DNA of 64,000 bases from Vibrio cyclitrophicus (GCA_023206055.1 CP065366.1:2170001-2234000), one strand, 5' to 3'; counted from the first letter of the stretch, positions 20,805 through 29,514 are shown. Program-made: numbers and translations. The notes: generated by a model from the letters alone, not told the origin.

Positions 20805-21509
20805 ATGTCCGAAATGTACACCACCTACGCAAAGCAATACGACTCTGCTGCTCGCGATAATATTTATAATGCCCTGTTAGAACGCCCATCAACCATAGCC
20901 TTACTAGACGATGTGAAAGGGCTCGATATTGTCGACCTTGGTTGCGGCTCAGGTATCTACGCACAGTGGTTTATCGACCAAGGTGCCAACAAAGTCACGT
21001 GTACCGACCTGTCTCAAGATATGGTTGACCTAGTGAACGGAAAACAAATCCCCAATGTGACCGCATACGCGCAAGATGCTGCTCTTGGTTTACCCAAGGA
21101 AGCTGATAACAGCGCTGATGTCATCGTGTGCCCGTTGGTGCTGCACTACATTGAAGATCTAAATCCTGTCTTTGATGACGTTTATCGCGTTTTGAAACCG
21201 GGCGGCTACATCGTGTTTTCCACTCATCACCCTTTTGCGGATTTTGAGTGCACCCTTTCAGGTAACTACTTTGAGCGCGAATTCATTCAAGAAGAGTGGA
21301 ACACGGTCGGCACACCCGTTCAGGTAAGCTTCTATCGCCGTTCATTAACCGAGCTTTGCCAAGCTGTCAGCCAATCTGGCTTGCTGATTTCACAAATCAC
21401 TGAAGGCACAATCGACGAGAAAGCCAAAGCCATCTCTGAAGAAACGTACGAGCGCTTATCGAAAAATGTTAACTTCATCTTTATGCGTTGCGAGAAAATC
21501 TCAGCCTAA
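20805..21509 (+). CDS. class I SAM-dependent methyltransferase
   Basis: 234 residues. The SAM-binding motif I, VDLGCGSGIYAQWF, is at about residues 45-58, followed by a TDLSQDMV acidic loop and a PLVLHYIEDL motif, placing it in the Methyltransf_11/UbiE-like superfamily. It is soluble, with no signal peptide. The substrate cannot be read from sequence. It stands alone, starting from a weak GAGTG site and followed by an 11-bp hairpin. Confidence 0.85.
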   Translation: MSEMYTTYAKQYDSAARDNIYNALLERPSTIALLDDVKGLDIVDLGCGSGIYAQWFIDQGANKVTCTDLSQDMVDLVNGKQIPNVTAYAQDAALGLPKEADNSADVIVCPLVLHYIEDLNPVFDDVYRVLKPGGYIVFSTHHPFADFECTLSGNYFEREFIQEEWNTVGTPVQVSFYRRSLTELCQAVSQSGLLISQITEGTIDEKAKAISEETYERLSKNVNFIFMRCEKISA

Positions 21510-21524
21510 CCCGTAAGCAAATCG

Positions 21525-21567
21525 CGTGTGCCTTTAACTTTAACTTTAACTACACCAAAGGCACACG
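21525..21567 (+). terminator. 11-bp perfect hairpin after the methyltransferase gene
   Basis: CGTGTGCCTTT pairs exactly with AAAGGCACACG across a 21-base loop that itself contains three TTTAAC-type units. There is no T run, so it may be a rho-dependent or mRNA-stabilising structure rather than a classical terminator. Confidence 0.45.
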
Positions 21568-21713
21568 ATCACTTCTCGCAAACCTATCATTTATTCCTCA
21601 AGACCAACCTTTCCGTTGTTGCGCCCACTTAACTAAACCGTCAGTTCATTGCACAAAAATTAAACTTTTCTCGCACATACCTTGAATTCGATTCGATCTT
21701 CTTGTAATTTTAA

Positions 21714-21733
21714 CTGACCAACCAATCGGTCAG
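21714..21733 (+). promoter_or_regulatory. probable TetR-family operator ahead of the aldehyde dehydrogenase gene
   Basis: The inverted repeat CTGACC-N8-GGTCAG ends 21 bases before the ATG at 21755. Its size and position are typical of operators bound by TetR proteins, and the TetR gene is the second gene of this operon, so autoregulation is likely. Confidence 0.65.
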
Positions 21734-21754
21734 CTTTCGAATTTAGGGAATACT

Positions 21755-23191
21755 ATGAGCCATAATCTAGACCTTGAACCAAACACGTCGAGCACCAACG
21801 ACATGGATCAAATATTCAACCGACAACAAGATCACTACCGTAGTAATGTTAATCCTACGCTTGAGCAGAGAAGAAAAAATCTCTCCACCTTAAAAGCATT
21901 ACTAATACGCTACCAAGGGCAATTGATTGAAGCGGTATCTGAAGATTATGGCCATCGAGCAAAGCACGATAGCTTAATTGCTGACGTCACCCCTTCTCTG
22001 CACCAAATCAATTACAGTGATAAAAACCTTAAGAAGTGGTTGAAGCCTTCACGCCGTAAAGCAGGCTTGATGTTAACCCCAGCTAAAATCACTGTTCACT
22101 ATCAGCCAATAGGTGTTGTCGGCATTATTGTGCCTTGGAACTTTCCTGTCATGCTCTCTTTAGGGCCCCTTATCACGGCGTTGGCGGCAGGTAATACTGC
22201 AATGCTCAAGATGTCTGAGTTCACTCCAGCGACAAACCGAGTTTTGAAAGCGATGTTGGCCGAAGGTTTTAACGACGATCAGGTTGCGATTATCGAAGGT
22301 GAAGCGGATGTTTCCGCGAAGTTTAGCCAACTGCCGTTTGACCATATCCTTTTCACAGGCTCAACCGCTGTGGGTAAACACGTCATGAGAGCTGCGGCTA
22401 ACAACTTAACACCAGTTACCTTAGAATTAGGCGGCAAATCTCCAACCATCATTGCTCCTGACTTTGATGTGGCTGACGCTGTTGAACGCATCCTGTTTGC
22501 AAAAAGCTTAAACGCAGGTCAGATTTGTGTAGCTCCCGATTACATCCTATTACCACGAGAAAAAGTCGATGCATTCATTACGGCTTATAAGCGTTACTTC
22601 CACAAGCTATATAAAGACGGTATCGAGAGCAAAGATTTAACCTCAGTGATCGATATGCGTCAGTACAATCGTTTGAAGGGTGTAATTGCAGATGCTCAAT
22701 CTAAAGGCGCGGTTATTCACACGGTAACCGAACAAGCACAAGACGATGTGAACCACAGAATGACGCCGCACCTTCTCACCGAAGTTAACGACGACATGGT
22801 CGCGATGCAAGAAGAGTTGTTTGGTCCTGTTCTGCCTATCGTGCCTTATGATTCTATTGAAGAAGCGATAAGTTACATCACCACAAGAGAGCGTCCACTT
22901 GCGCTGTACCTAATGAGTCACGACAAGAAAACCCAAAACAGATTCCTATCGGAAACTCACTCAGGCGGCGTTTGTATCAATGACTCTTTGGTGCATGTGG
23001 CAGCGGAAGACGCACCGTTTGGTGGTATTGGCCCTTCAGGCATGGGACACTACCACGGTATTGAAGGCTTCAAGACATTTAGCCATGCAAAAACCGTGTT
23101 GACTCGAGGCAAGATCAACTTCACTAAGTTGATGCACCCTCCATACAACAACCCAATCAAGAAAATGATGTTCAAAGTACTGAATCGATGA
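21755..23191 (+). CDS. coniferyl-aldehyde-dehydrogenase-like NAD(P) aldehyde dehydrogenase
   Basis: 478 residues, aldehyde dehydrogenase superfamily. Visible are VPWNFPVMLSLGP, FTGSTAVGKH (cofactor-binding loop), LELGGKSP with the general-base Glu, and the catalytic Cys in NAGQICVAPDY. The APDY sequence after Cys and the short C-terminus are typical of coniferyl aldehyde dehydrogenase (CalB-like) proteins, which oxidise aromatic or medium-chain aldehydes to acids. The real substrate in this organism is unknown. Start chosen after AGGGAA. The last bases overlap the next gene (ATGA), so it forms an operon with the TetR gene. Confidence 0.88.
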   Translation: MSHNLDLEPNTSSTNDMDQIFNRQQDHYRSNVNPTLEQRRKNLSTLKALLIRYQGQLIEAVSEDYGHRAKHDSLIADVTPSLHQINYSDKNLKKWLKPSRRKAGLMLTPAKITVHYQPIGVVGIIVPWNFPVMLSLGPLITALAAGNTAMLKMSEFTPATNRVLKAMLAEGFNDDQVAIIEGEADVSAKFSQLPFDHILFTGSTAVGKHVMRAAANNLTPVTLELGGKSPTIIAPDFDVADAVERILFAKSLNAGQICVAPDYILLPREKVDAFITAYKRYFHKLYKDGIESKDLTSVIDMRQYNRLKGVIADAQSKGAVIHTVTEQAQDDVNHRMTPHLLTEVNDDMVAMQEELFGPVLPIVPYDSIEEAISYITTRERPLALYLMSHDKKTQNRFLSETHSGGVCINDSLVHVAAEDAPFGGIGPSGMGHYHGIEGFKTFSHAKTVLTRGKINFTKLMHPPYNNPIKKMMFKVLNR

Positions 23192-23766
23192 TTACAAAAA
23201 GGCAAAAAATCCTAGATGCTGCGCTCTTGCTCTTCTCTCAGCAAGGGCTAGAGGGCACATCTACTGGGCAAATAGCGAAAACAGCCGGCGTGGCAAAAGC
23301 GACGTTGTTCCACCACTTCGAGAACAAATCTCTATTGATTGATGAACTGTTTCGCGAGCTGAAGCTAGAGCTATTCTCGACCCTTCAACCGCACACTAAT
23401 GTGGCAGTAGAAGATCGCTACCAAGCCTTTAAGTTCATGTGGATCACAGGGATTGAGTGGGCATTAGAAAATCCGGTTGCGATGAAGTTCTTTACCAATG
23501 TTCATTTCGACCCAACAACTCAAACTCGAGAAGTGATTGTTTCACAGATGTTCGCATCGCTAGACGAGATCATTTTGAAAGGGCAAGAAGATGGTGAATT
23601 GATGGTGTTAGACATTAACCTTGTTAGACACTTCATCCATAGCCACTTTCTGATTTGTGCAAACTGGCTGATTGAACAAAGCGAGTCTCCACCAGAGCAA
23701 ACATCGAAGTACATCAACGATAGCTTTGATATGTGTTGGCGAGCCGTTGGTGGGCAAATACAATAG
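23188..23766 (+). CDS. TetR/AcrR family transcriptional regulator
   Basis: 192 residues. The N-terminal helix-turn-helix (residues ~5-50, STGQIAKTAGVAKATLFHHF) is classical TetR. The C-terminal ligand-binding half is not assignable. Its start overlaps the dehydrogenase stop by four bases. Together with the dyad at 21714-21733 this suggests an aldehyde-responsive repressor of its own operon (inference). Confidence 0.9.
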   Translation: MITKRQKILDAALLLFSQQGLEGTSTGQIAKTAGVAKATLFHHFENKSLLIDELFRELKLELFSTLQPHTNVAVEDRYQAFKFMWITGIEWALENPVAMKFFTNVHFDPTTQTREVIVSQMFASLDEIILKGQEDGELMVLDINLVRHFIHSHFLICANWLIEQSESPPEQTSKYINDSFDMCWRAVGGQIQ

Positions 23767-24154
23767 ACCTTCTGCTCTCTAGATTCTCCGCTATCAAGTA
23801 ATTAAAGCGTCACACAGGCGCTTCAATTATTTGGATACATCTTAATCACATCACCATATTGACTTTAAGCACCCTCTTTCAGTAACATCCCACCATCATT
23901 TCAAAAGAGAATAACGCCATAATGAAGTACTAACATCCTGACATCCGATTTATTTTTATAAAAATCATTTGGACACTCGGGGTTAGTGGGCGTTACTTCG
24001 TCATCTATTTTCGCGACAAATCAAGTTCCTAAAGATCCGTATTTTGACAACATGTATCTTGCAGAACTGTACCTCAAAGACAGAAATTATCTCAGCACAG
24101 CTTTTCTATCTTTGATTGGTCATCTACCTAAGTAACGTCTTGGCGATCTATTCT
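23767..24154. other. intergenic region before the ABC-F gene
   Basis: No convincing gene. There is an imperfect stem at 23802-23828 after the TetR gene (ATTAAAGCG with CGCTTCAAT). A TTGACA at 24044-24049 could be the -35 of the ABC-F promoter, with only a poor -10 match downstream. A 27-codon ORF (24052-24135) has no ribosome-binding site. Confidence 0.4.
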
Positions 24155-24221
24155 TAGACTCCTATGTTGGAGTCTATGTAGAAAAGCGCCTCACCCCTTT
24201 TACTCGTTTACACGTAAAGGG
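24155..24221 (+). promoter_or_regulatory. structured leader of the ABC-F gene, second hairpin masks the ribosome-binding site
   Basis: Hairpin 1 is a perfect TAGACTCC/GGAGTCTA stem at 24155-24176. Hairpin 2 pairs CCTTTTAC (24196-24203) with GTAAAGGG (24214-24221, one G-U), which covers the AAAGGGAGG ribosome-binding site of the gene starting at 24232. Antibiotic-responsive ABC-F genes are often controlled by such leaders; that role here is inference. Confidence 0.5.
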
Positions 24222-24231
24222 AGGTATTTCT

Positions 24232-25806
24232 ATGCCTACTATATTAGCCAACAATCTCTCATTCCAACTTGATACTGGTGAGTGGTTATTCAAAGACATC
24301 ACCTTTAATTTGAGCACTCGCCTCACCGGCCTCGTAGGAAGAAATGGAGCTGGAAAGTCACTATTGCTTTCGTTACTGGTCGGGCAAACACAACCCACAT
24401 CAGGCAGTGTTTCCAGACAAGGCTCGATCGGCTTTTACTCCCAGTTACCTTCAAAGCTACTGGATAGCGCAACCAGCATTGCTGACTTCTTGGGGATCAC
24501 CGAAAAGTTAGACGCATTACACGCCATAGAACAAGGCAGCTGCGAACTTCAGCACTTCAATATCGTTGGCGAGGATTGGGATTTACAAGCGAACACAAAG
24601 CAACTTTTAGCCACATTAAAAATAACCAGTGGGTTGACCACGCCGTGCCATACATTGAGCGGTGGGCAACTCGCCCTTTTACAGCTTCATCGGTTATTTA
24701 CATCAAACCACGACATACTGATTCTCGACGAACCTTCAAACCATTTGGATAACGATGGACGTAATTGGTTACTAGAGCAGTGCCAGTTGTTTGAAGGCAA
24801 AGTGCTTGTCGTCAGTCACGATCGAAGCTTATTGAGACACATGGAAGGGATCTATCACCTCAACAGTTTGGGCATGCGTTTCTACAAAGGGAATTACGAT
24901 GATTACCTCACGCAAATGTCGAGTCAAAGTAAAGCACTGGACAAGCAGATAACGCATCATCTATCGGAAAAGAAACGACTCGAACGCCAAGCTCAAACTA
25001 ACAAGGAAAAAGCTCAACAACGTGAGTCTCAAGGTAACCGACTCCGAAAATCGGGTAGCCAACCCAAGATATTATTGGATGCAATGAAAGATAAAGCAGG
25101 ACGAACCCAAGGCGCATCGGCCACAAGCCACAAGAACTTAAAGGATCAAAACCAACATAAACTTCAATCTCTTAAAGAACAACAAGAACATCTGAAGCCA
25201 CAAGCGTTGTACCTACAACAAGCGAATCGTTCTAAAAAACACTCACTATTAACCGTTGAAAAGTGTCGCCTAAATTTTGGTTCTGGTGCTCCTATTAGCT
25301 TCTCTCTATCACAAGGGGAACGATGTTATCTAACCGGGGCGAATGGGTGCGGGAAATCGACGCTATTAAAAGCCATTCACGGCCAACACTCGAACTATAC
25401 CGGCTCCATTAAACGCTTAGGGGCCACTGTATACTTGGATCAACACTTTGGCCTGTTAAACGCCAACGACACTATGTTCGATAGCTTGATGACACACAGC
25501 TTTGGGTTAACAGAGAGTGACGCACGAACCTTGTTGGCTGGAATAGGGTTCAGGCGAGACTCCGTATACCGAAAAGTGGCACATTTAAGTGGTGGTGAAA
25601 AAATGAAACTGGCGATGTTGATCGTTAGCCACAAGCAAGACTCCCCGCTTCTATTACTCGATGAACCGGACAACCACCTAGACATCGACTCAAAGCAAAT
25701 ATTGGCGTCGGCTTTACGTGACTATCAAGGCGCGTTCATCCTAGTCAGTCATGACGCGGATTTTGTTGAGGAGGTCGGCGTAAGCCAAAATCACATACAG
25801 CTTTAA
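24232..25806 (+). CDS. ABC-F family ATPase
   Basis: 524 residues, two ABC domains and no membrane segments. First domain: Walker A GRNGAGKS at 36-43, signature LSGGQ at 142-146, LDEP at 165-168. Second: GANGCGKS at 369-376, LSGGE at 452-456, LDEP at 476-479. The catalytic Glu is kept in both. A charged coiled linker (~220-340) carries the KILLDAMKDKAG motif. ABC-F proteins act on the ribosomal E site as translation factors or antibiotic-protection proteins. This one is shorter than Uup and is not clearly EttA, YbiT, YheS or Uup by eye, so subfamily is open. The leader hairpins are unusual for a housekeeping member. Confidence 0.88.
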   Translation: MPTILANNLSFQLDTGEWLFKDITFNLSTRLTGLVGRNGAGKSLLLSLLVGQTQPTSGSVSRQGSIGFYSQLPSKLLDSATSIADFLGITEKLDALHAIEQGSCELQHFNIVGEDWDLQANTKQLLATLKITSGLTTPCHTLSGGQLALLQLHRLFTSNHDILILDEPSNHLDNDGRNWLLEQCQLFEGKVLVVSHDRSLLRHMEGIYHLNSLGMRFYKGNYDDYLTQMSSQSKALDKQITHHLSEKKRLERQAQTNKEKAQQRESQGNRLRKSGSQPKILLDAMKDKAGRTQGASATSHKNLKDQNQHKLQSLKEQQEHLKPQALYLQQANRSKKHSLLTVEKCRLNFGSGAPISFSLSQGERCYLTGANGCGKSTLLKAIHGQHSNYTGSIKRLGATVYLDQHFGLLNANDTMFDSLMTHSFGLTESDARTLLAGIGFRRDSVYRKVAHLSGGEKMKLAMLIVSHKQDSPLLLLDEPDNHLDIDSKQILASALRDYQGAFILVSHDADFVEEVGVSQNHIQL

Positions 25807-25837
25807 ACTTCGTCGATTCGTTCAATGAACTTAGTTA

Positions 25838-25865
25838 GGCGAGCATCGTTCCGGTGCTCGCCTTT
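25838..25865 (+). terminator. terminator after the ABC-F gene
   Basis: Stem GGCGAGCA/TGCTCGCC with a 9-base loop and a short T tract. Confidence 0.75.
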
Positions 25866-25920
25866 CTCGGTTGAGACAAGTACACTACGCGCCTCGAACA
25901 TCTACTCATAAGGCTAAGGT

Positions 25921-27159
25921 TTGCATACTCTAGAACAATTAAAATCAGGGCAACTAAAAGGTATTAAGCGCTTAAAACTGTCAGAAGGTCTCACCGAATT
26001 TCCACTAGAGATCTTAGAGCTCGCCGATTCACTAGAGATTCTGGATCTTTCAGGGAATCAGTTATCGGAGCTTCCACAAGAGTTAACACAGCTAACTAAT
26101 CTGCGTATTATCTTTGCGTCGAATAACCTATTTACGCACCTTCCTGATGTTCTTGGTTCGCTTCCTAAGCTTGAAATGGTTGGCTTTAAGACCAACCAAA
26201 TCAAAACCGTGAGCGAAGAGTCCCTACCCGCTCAATTGCGCTGGTTGATCCTGACCGACAATGCCATCGAAGTTCTGCCTAACTCGCTGGGTGAAAGACC
26301 ACGACTGCAAAAACTGGCACTCGCAGGCAACCAACTTCGTACTTTGCCTGAGAGTATGAAAAAGCTATCCAACCTCGGACTGGTTCGATTATCTGCAAAC
26401 CAACTGACTGAATTCCCAGAGTTCCTTATTAAGCTTCCGAAACTAGCTTGGTTAGCGTTTGCGGGTAATCCGTTTTGTAAACACCCTAGCAGCTTAGATA
26501 GCGTGCCTGCGGTGAGTTCGCAATGTTACTCATTGAATCAAGTGCTTGGTCAAGGTGCTTCAGGCGTGATCTCTCATGCAAGCTGGCTAAATAGCGATTT
26601 TGATTTCCCTCAGGAAGTAGCAGTTAAAGTATTCAAAGGCGAAGTGACAAGCGATGGTTACCCACATGATGAACTGGAAGCGTGTCTTCAAGCTGGTCAC
26701 CATAGCAACCTAGTGAAGTCTATCGCCCAAGTGGACGAGCAAGATTACCTCTCGTTGGTGATGGAGCTTATCCCAAGCAGCTATTACAACCTAGGCTTGC
26801 CACCGACACTCGAGACTTGCACCCGTGATACTTTCCCAGAAGGTTTCGAACTTCCAATCGCGCAAATCGACAACATCGTTACTCAAATGATTAATGTATT
26901 TAATCACCTACACGACAACAAGGTTTGTCACGGTGACTTGTATGCGCACAACACCCTAGTCAATGAGCAAGGCCAAATGATCTTTGGTGATTTTGGCGCA
27001 GCGACTATCTACGGTTACCTAACAGAAGAGCAGCAACAAGGCATTCGACGCATCGAAGCTCGCGCTCTCAAGTACTTTATTGAAGACCTATTAACGGTTT
27101 GCTCTACTGAAGAGATAGATTCAGAACTGTACAAGAAACTTGAAAACTATCACGCATAA
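25921..27159 (+). CDS. leucine-rich-repeat protein with C-terminal protein kinase domain
   Basis: 412 residues from a TTG start after AAGG. Residues ~1-190 carry about seven LRR units of the LxxLxLSxNQLxxLPxxL type. Residues ~203-400 are a eukaryotic-like kinase: glycine loop GQGASG 210-215, VAVK lysine 236, acidic helix C Glu at 251 or 253, catalytic loop HGDLYAHN 337-344 (Asp339, Asn344), and DFG 357-359. All catalytic residues are kept, with HGD replacing the usual HRD. No membrane segment or signal is seen, so it is probably cytoplasmic. Substrate and partner are unknown. It is monocistronic between two terminators. Confidence 0.88.
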   Translation: MHTLEQLKSGQLKGIKRLKLSEGLTEFPLEILELADSLEILDLSGNQLSELPQELTQLTNLRIIFASNNLFTHLPDVLGSLPKLEMVGFKTNQIKTVSEESLPAQLRWLILTDNAIEVLPNSLGERPRLQKLALAGNQLRTLPESMKKLSNLGLVRLSANQLTEFPEFLIKLPKLAWLAFAGNPFCKHPSSLDSVPAVSSQCYSLNQVLGQGASGVISHASWLNSDFDFPQEVAVKVFKGEVTSDGYPHDELEACLQAGHHSNLVKSIAQVDEQDYLSLVMELIPSSYYNLGLPPTLETCTRDTFPEGFELPIAQIDNIVTQMINVFNHLHDNKVCHGDLYAHNTLVNEQGQMIFGDFGAATIYGYLTEEQQQGIRRIEARALKYFIEDLLTVCSTEEIDSELYKKLENYHA

Positions 27160-27202
27160 GCGCTACCAAGCCTAAGTATTCAATCAAGGTTCGACAGAAA
27201 TG

Positions 27203-27232
27203 AAAAAGCTAACGTTTGTCGTTAGCTTTTTT
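27203..27232 (+). terminator. terminator after the LRR-kinase gene
   Basis: Stem AAAGCTAACG/CGTTAGCTTT, 5-base loop, followed by T6. Confidence 0.85.
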
Positions 27233-27262
27233 GCTTTTGGATCTAGATGAGTCAAACCAGAA

Positions 27263-27700
27263 TTAACTAGCTTCCACCTGAACAAGCTTAAGGTAAGAGT
27301 GAAGCTCTTGGTTTTTATATTCCACTGCTGAGTGGATATTCAAGTCTTTACATGCAACCGCATCAAACTGGTAACGATTGTCACCTTTACTGATTTCAAC
27401 TTGCAGCAACCCGCCCTTCAGCAGCCAATGACCTTGAGTTTCAAACCGGTCAAACAAACGGTATTCCGTTAGGCTACCATCCGAATGGAAGTGAACCTCA
27501 GTAATGTACCCTGCTGGGCAACTTTTTACCCAAGTACGCCCTAAGACATCCTCTACAACAAAGTTTCTTTTGCTCTCGCACCACTTTAAATAATCGGCGC
27601 TCTCGCTCAAGTCACTGTCTAAGTCGTGTTTATCCAGTAACTTTTGCTCTTGCTGTTCGCGGCAGTAAAGTTGAAGCAGTGTCTGTTGGTTATCACTCAT
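27263..27700 (-). CDS. conserved hypothetical protein
   Basis: 145 residues, soluble, acidic N-terminus, then a beta-rich part with WVKSCPAGYITEVHFHSDGSL and WLLKGGLLQVEI, reminiscent of small lipocalin-like or beta-barrel domains but not assignable. The AGGAATGG site supports this ATG. It starts 40 bases after yqfB and is probably co-transcribed with it. Confidence 0.75.
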   Translation of the reverse strand: MSDNQQTLLQLYCREQQEQKLLDKHDLDSDLSESADYLKWCESKRNFVVEDVLGRTWVKSCPAGYITEVHFHSDGSLTEYRLFDRFETQGHWLLKGGLLQVEISKGDNRYQFDAVACKDLNIHSAVEYKNQELHSYLKLVQVEAS

Positions 27701-27740
27701 TAATCGCCATTCCTAGCTAGTTAATCCAATCCAATAAGAC

Positions 27741-28058
27741 TTAATCGACCAACTCATAAGAAACAACGTAAAGCTCAGAGATCCCAGGGTAGATGTCTTG
27801 AATTACGCCCTTCAGAACGTCTAACGTCATGTTCTCTTGCTGAGCATGGAACTCACCCAGTTCATCAAACAAGATTGGTTCTACGCTGATGATCTTAAGA
27901 TTACAGAACACACGTCCTTGCTCTAGCGTTGAAACTTCCACAACGCTACCTGGTTGGTAGTCGCGCTCAGATTCATCGCGAATAGTAATCGTCTTCTTGC
28001 CAGAAAGGATATCGGTTTCAAAACGTTCGAAGAACGTCATAGTGGTAGGTGCGCTCAT
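27741..28058 (-). CDS. yqfB: N4-acetylcytidine amidohydrolase (ASCH domain)
   Basis: 105 residues, full ASCH-fold match to E. coli YqfB: TFFERFETDILSGKKTITIRDESE near the N-terminus (catalytic Lys and Thr in KKTIT) and HAQQENMTLDVLKGVIQDIYPG near the C-terminus carrying the catalytic Glu. It hydrolyses N4-acetylcytidine to cytidine and acetate. It lies upstream of the unknown 145-residue gene in the same orientation. Confidence 0.9.
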   Translation of the reverse strand: MSAPTTMTFFERFETDILSGKKTITIRDESERDYQPGSVVEVSTLEQGRVFCNLKIISVEPILFDELGEFHAQQENMTLDVLKGVIQDIYPGISELYVVSYELVD

Positions 28059-28211
28059 TTATTCGGTCGCTTAACATTTAGAGGTTAGGTAGATGTTTAT
28101 ATACCAGAATGCTTGTTCAAGCGAATAAAAATTAGATGCGGAAGTTCATCTCGTCATTCCCAAGACTGACGAAGGAAGGAGTTGGGAGTCTTTAAAAGCC
28201 AAATAGCAGGC

Positions 28212-28242
28212 AATAAAAAAGGAGAACCGAAGTTCTCCTTTT
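28212..28242 (-). terminator. terminator of the thrS-infC-rpmI-rplT cluster
   Basis: Stem GGAGAAC/GTTCTCC with a 4-base loop, T6 on the minus strand, 26 bases past the rplT stop. Confidence 0.85.
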
Positions 28243-28267
28243 CTTAAACCTTTAAGCTAACTCTAAA

Positions 28268-28621
28268 TTATAGAGATGCTTTCGCTTTTTCAACTAGAAC
28301 AGCAAATGCTGCTTTGTCGAATACTGCGATGTCAGCAAGAATCTTACGGTCGATCTCGATAGATGCTTTCTTAAGGCCATTGATGAAACGGCTGTAAGAT
28401 AGACCATTTTGACGAGATGCCGCGTTGATACGTGCAATCCAAAGTTGACGGAATTGACGTTTCTTGTTGCGACGGTCACGGTAAGCGTATTGACCAGCTT
28501 TGGTAACTGCTTGGAAAGCTACGCGGTAAACACGTGAACGTGCTCCGTAGTAACCTTTAGCTTGTTTTAGAACTTTCTTATGACGTGCACGAGCTTGTAC
28601 ACCACGTTTTACGCGAGGCAT
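28268..28621 (-). CDS. rplT: 50S ribosomal protein L20
   Basis: 117 residues, highly basic, with the expected MPRVKRGVQARARHKKVL start and RLWIARINAAS core region. L20 binds 23S rRNA early in assembly and in E. coli represses rpmI-rplT translation. Good ribosome-binding site (AGGAGA). It lies 42 bases after rpmI. Confidence 0.98.
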   Translation of the reverse strand: MPRVKRGVQARARHKKVLKQAKGYYGARSRVYRVAFQAVTKAGQYAYRDRRNKKRQFRQLWIARINAASRQNGLSYSRFINGLKKASIEIDRKILADIAVFDKAAFAVLVEKAKASL

Positions 28622-28663
28622 TATGCTTCTCCTAAACTAAACGAATTTATAAACTAAAAAGAA

Positions 28664-28858
28664 TTAAGCGTATGGCATCATACGTAGAACTTGAGCAACT
28701 TCACATTTAGGAAGGATCGAGTTCGGACGAAGCTGACGCTTGTTCTTAGTAGTACGCTTAGTCAGGATGTGACGTTTACCAGCGTGCTTAAACTTAATAC
28801 CACCAGCAGTTTTCTGGAAACGCTTAGCAGCACCTTTGTTGGTTTTCATCTTAGGCAT
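28664..28858 (-). CDS. rpmI: 50S ribosomal protein L35
   Basis: 64 residues, MPKMKTNKGAAKRF start and the very basic GKRHILTKRTTKNKRQLR middle. GGAG precedes the ATG. It sits between infC and rplT in the universal order. Confidence 0.98.
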   Translation of the reverse strand: MPKMKTNKGAAKRFQKTAGGIKFKHAGKRHILTKRTTKNKRQLRPNSILPKCEVAQVLRMMPYA

Positions 28859-28911
28859 GATGAATAACTCCGCATTGTTGAGTTGTTAATAACATAGTAA
28901 TTAGGGCGAAT

Positions 28912-28941
28912 AAAACCCCGCAACCTGAGGCTGCAGGGTTT
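28912..28941 (-). terminator. hairpin between infC and rpmI
   Basis: AAACCC-GCA pairs with TGC-GGGTTT on the minus strand, with an inner CCTCAGG palindrome and a TTTT tail, directly after the infC stop. It may be an attenuator reducing read-through, or part of the L20 translational control region; the sequence does not decide. Confidence 0.5.
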
Positions 28942-28962
28942 AATTACTTGCAAAGCCGTTAA

Positions 28963-29514
28963 TTACTTCTTTTTAGGGGCCAACACCATGATCATCTGGC
29001 GACCTTCAATTCTCGTTGGGAAAGATTCGACAACTGCAAATTCTTCAGTATCTACTTTCAAACGATTAAGAACGTCAACACCGATTTCTTGGTGAGCCAT
29101 TTCGCGGCCACGGAAGCGAATTGTTACCTTCACTTTGTTGCCGTCTTCAAGGAAACCAGTCAGGTTGCGTAGTTTTACCTGATAGTCTCCAATATCAGTT
29201 CCAGGTCGGAATTTAATTTCCTTGATCTGAACCTGCTTTTGCTTTTTCTTCTGCTCTTTCGCAGCTTTGCTCTTCTCGAAGAGGAACTTACCGTAGTCCA
29301 TCACACGACAAACTGGCGGCTCGGCGTTAGGGCTGATCTCTACAAGATCCATACCAGCTTCATTTGCAGCTTCCATCGCTTCAGCGATTGTTACTACACC
29401 AACAGCTTCGCCGTCTGCGCCAGTTAGACGCACTTCACGAACGCCACGAATGTCACCGTTTAAACGGTGCTGGTTTTGTTTGGCCGGTTGTTGGCCACGT
29501 CTTCCGCCTTTAAT
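28963..29514 (-). CDS. infC: translation initiation factor IF-3, AUU start
   Basis: 183 residues when read from ATT at 29512-29514. This start is chosen because it restores the family N-terminus (IKGGRRGQQP...HRLNGDIRGVREVRLTG) and lies 7 bases after GGAGG. The first GTG at 29433 would remove 27 conserved residues. The AUU start is a known IF-3 feature: IF-3 rejects non-standard starts and so limits its own synthesis. The C-terminal domain carries EIKFRPGTDIGDYQVK and RFRGREMAHQE. The thrS stop is 2 bases upstream, so the ribosome-binding site lies inside thrS. Confidence 0.96.
   Translation of the reverse strand: MKGGRRGQQPAKQNQHRLNGDIRGVREVRLTGADGEAVGVVTIAEAMEAANEAGMDLVEISPNAEPPVCRVMDYGKFLFEKSKAAKEQKKKQKQVQIKEIKFRPGTDIGDYQVKLRNLTGFLEDGNKVKVTIRFRGREMAHQEIGVDVLNRLKVDTEEFAVVESFPTRIEGRQMIMVLAPKKK

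Noticed and set aside
24052..24135. 27-codon leader peptide before the ABC-F gene
   Set aside because: No ribosome-binding site, and it starts right after a TTGACA that would be the promoter -35; not supported as a gene.
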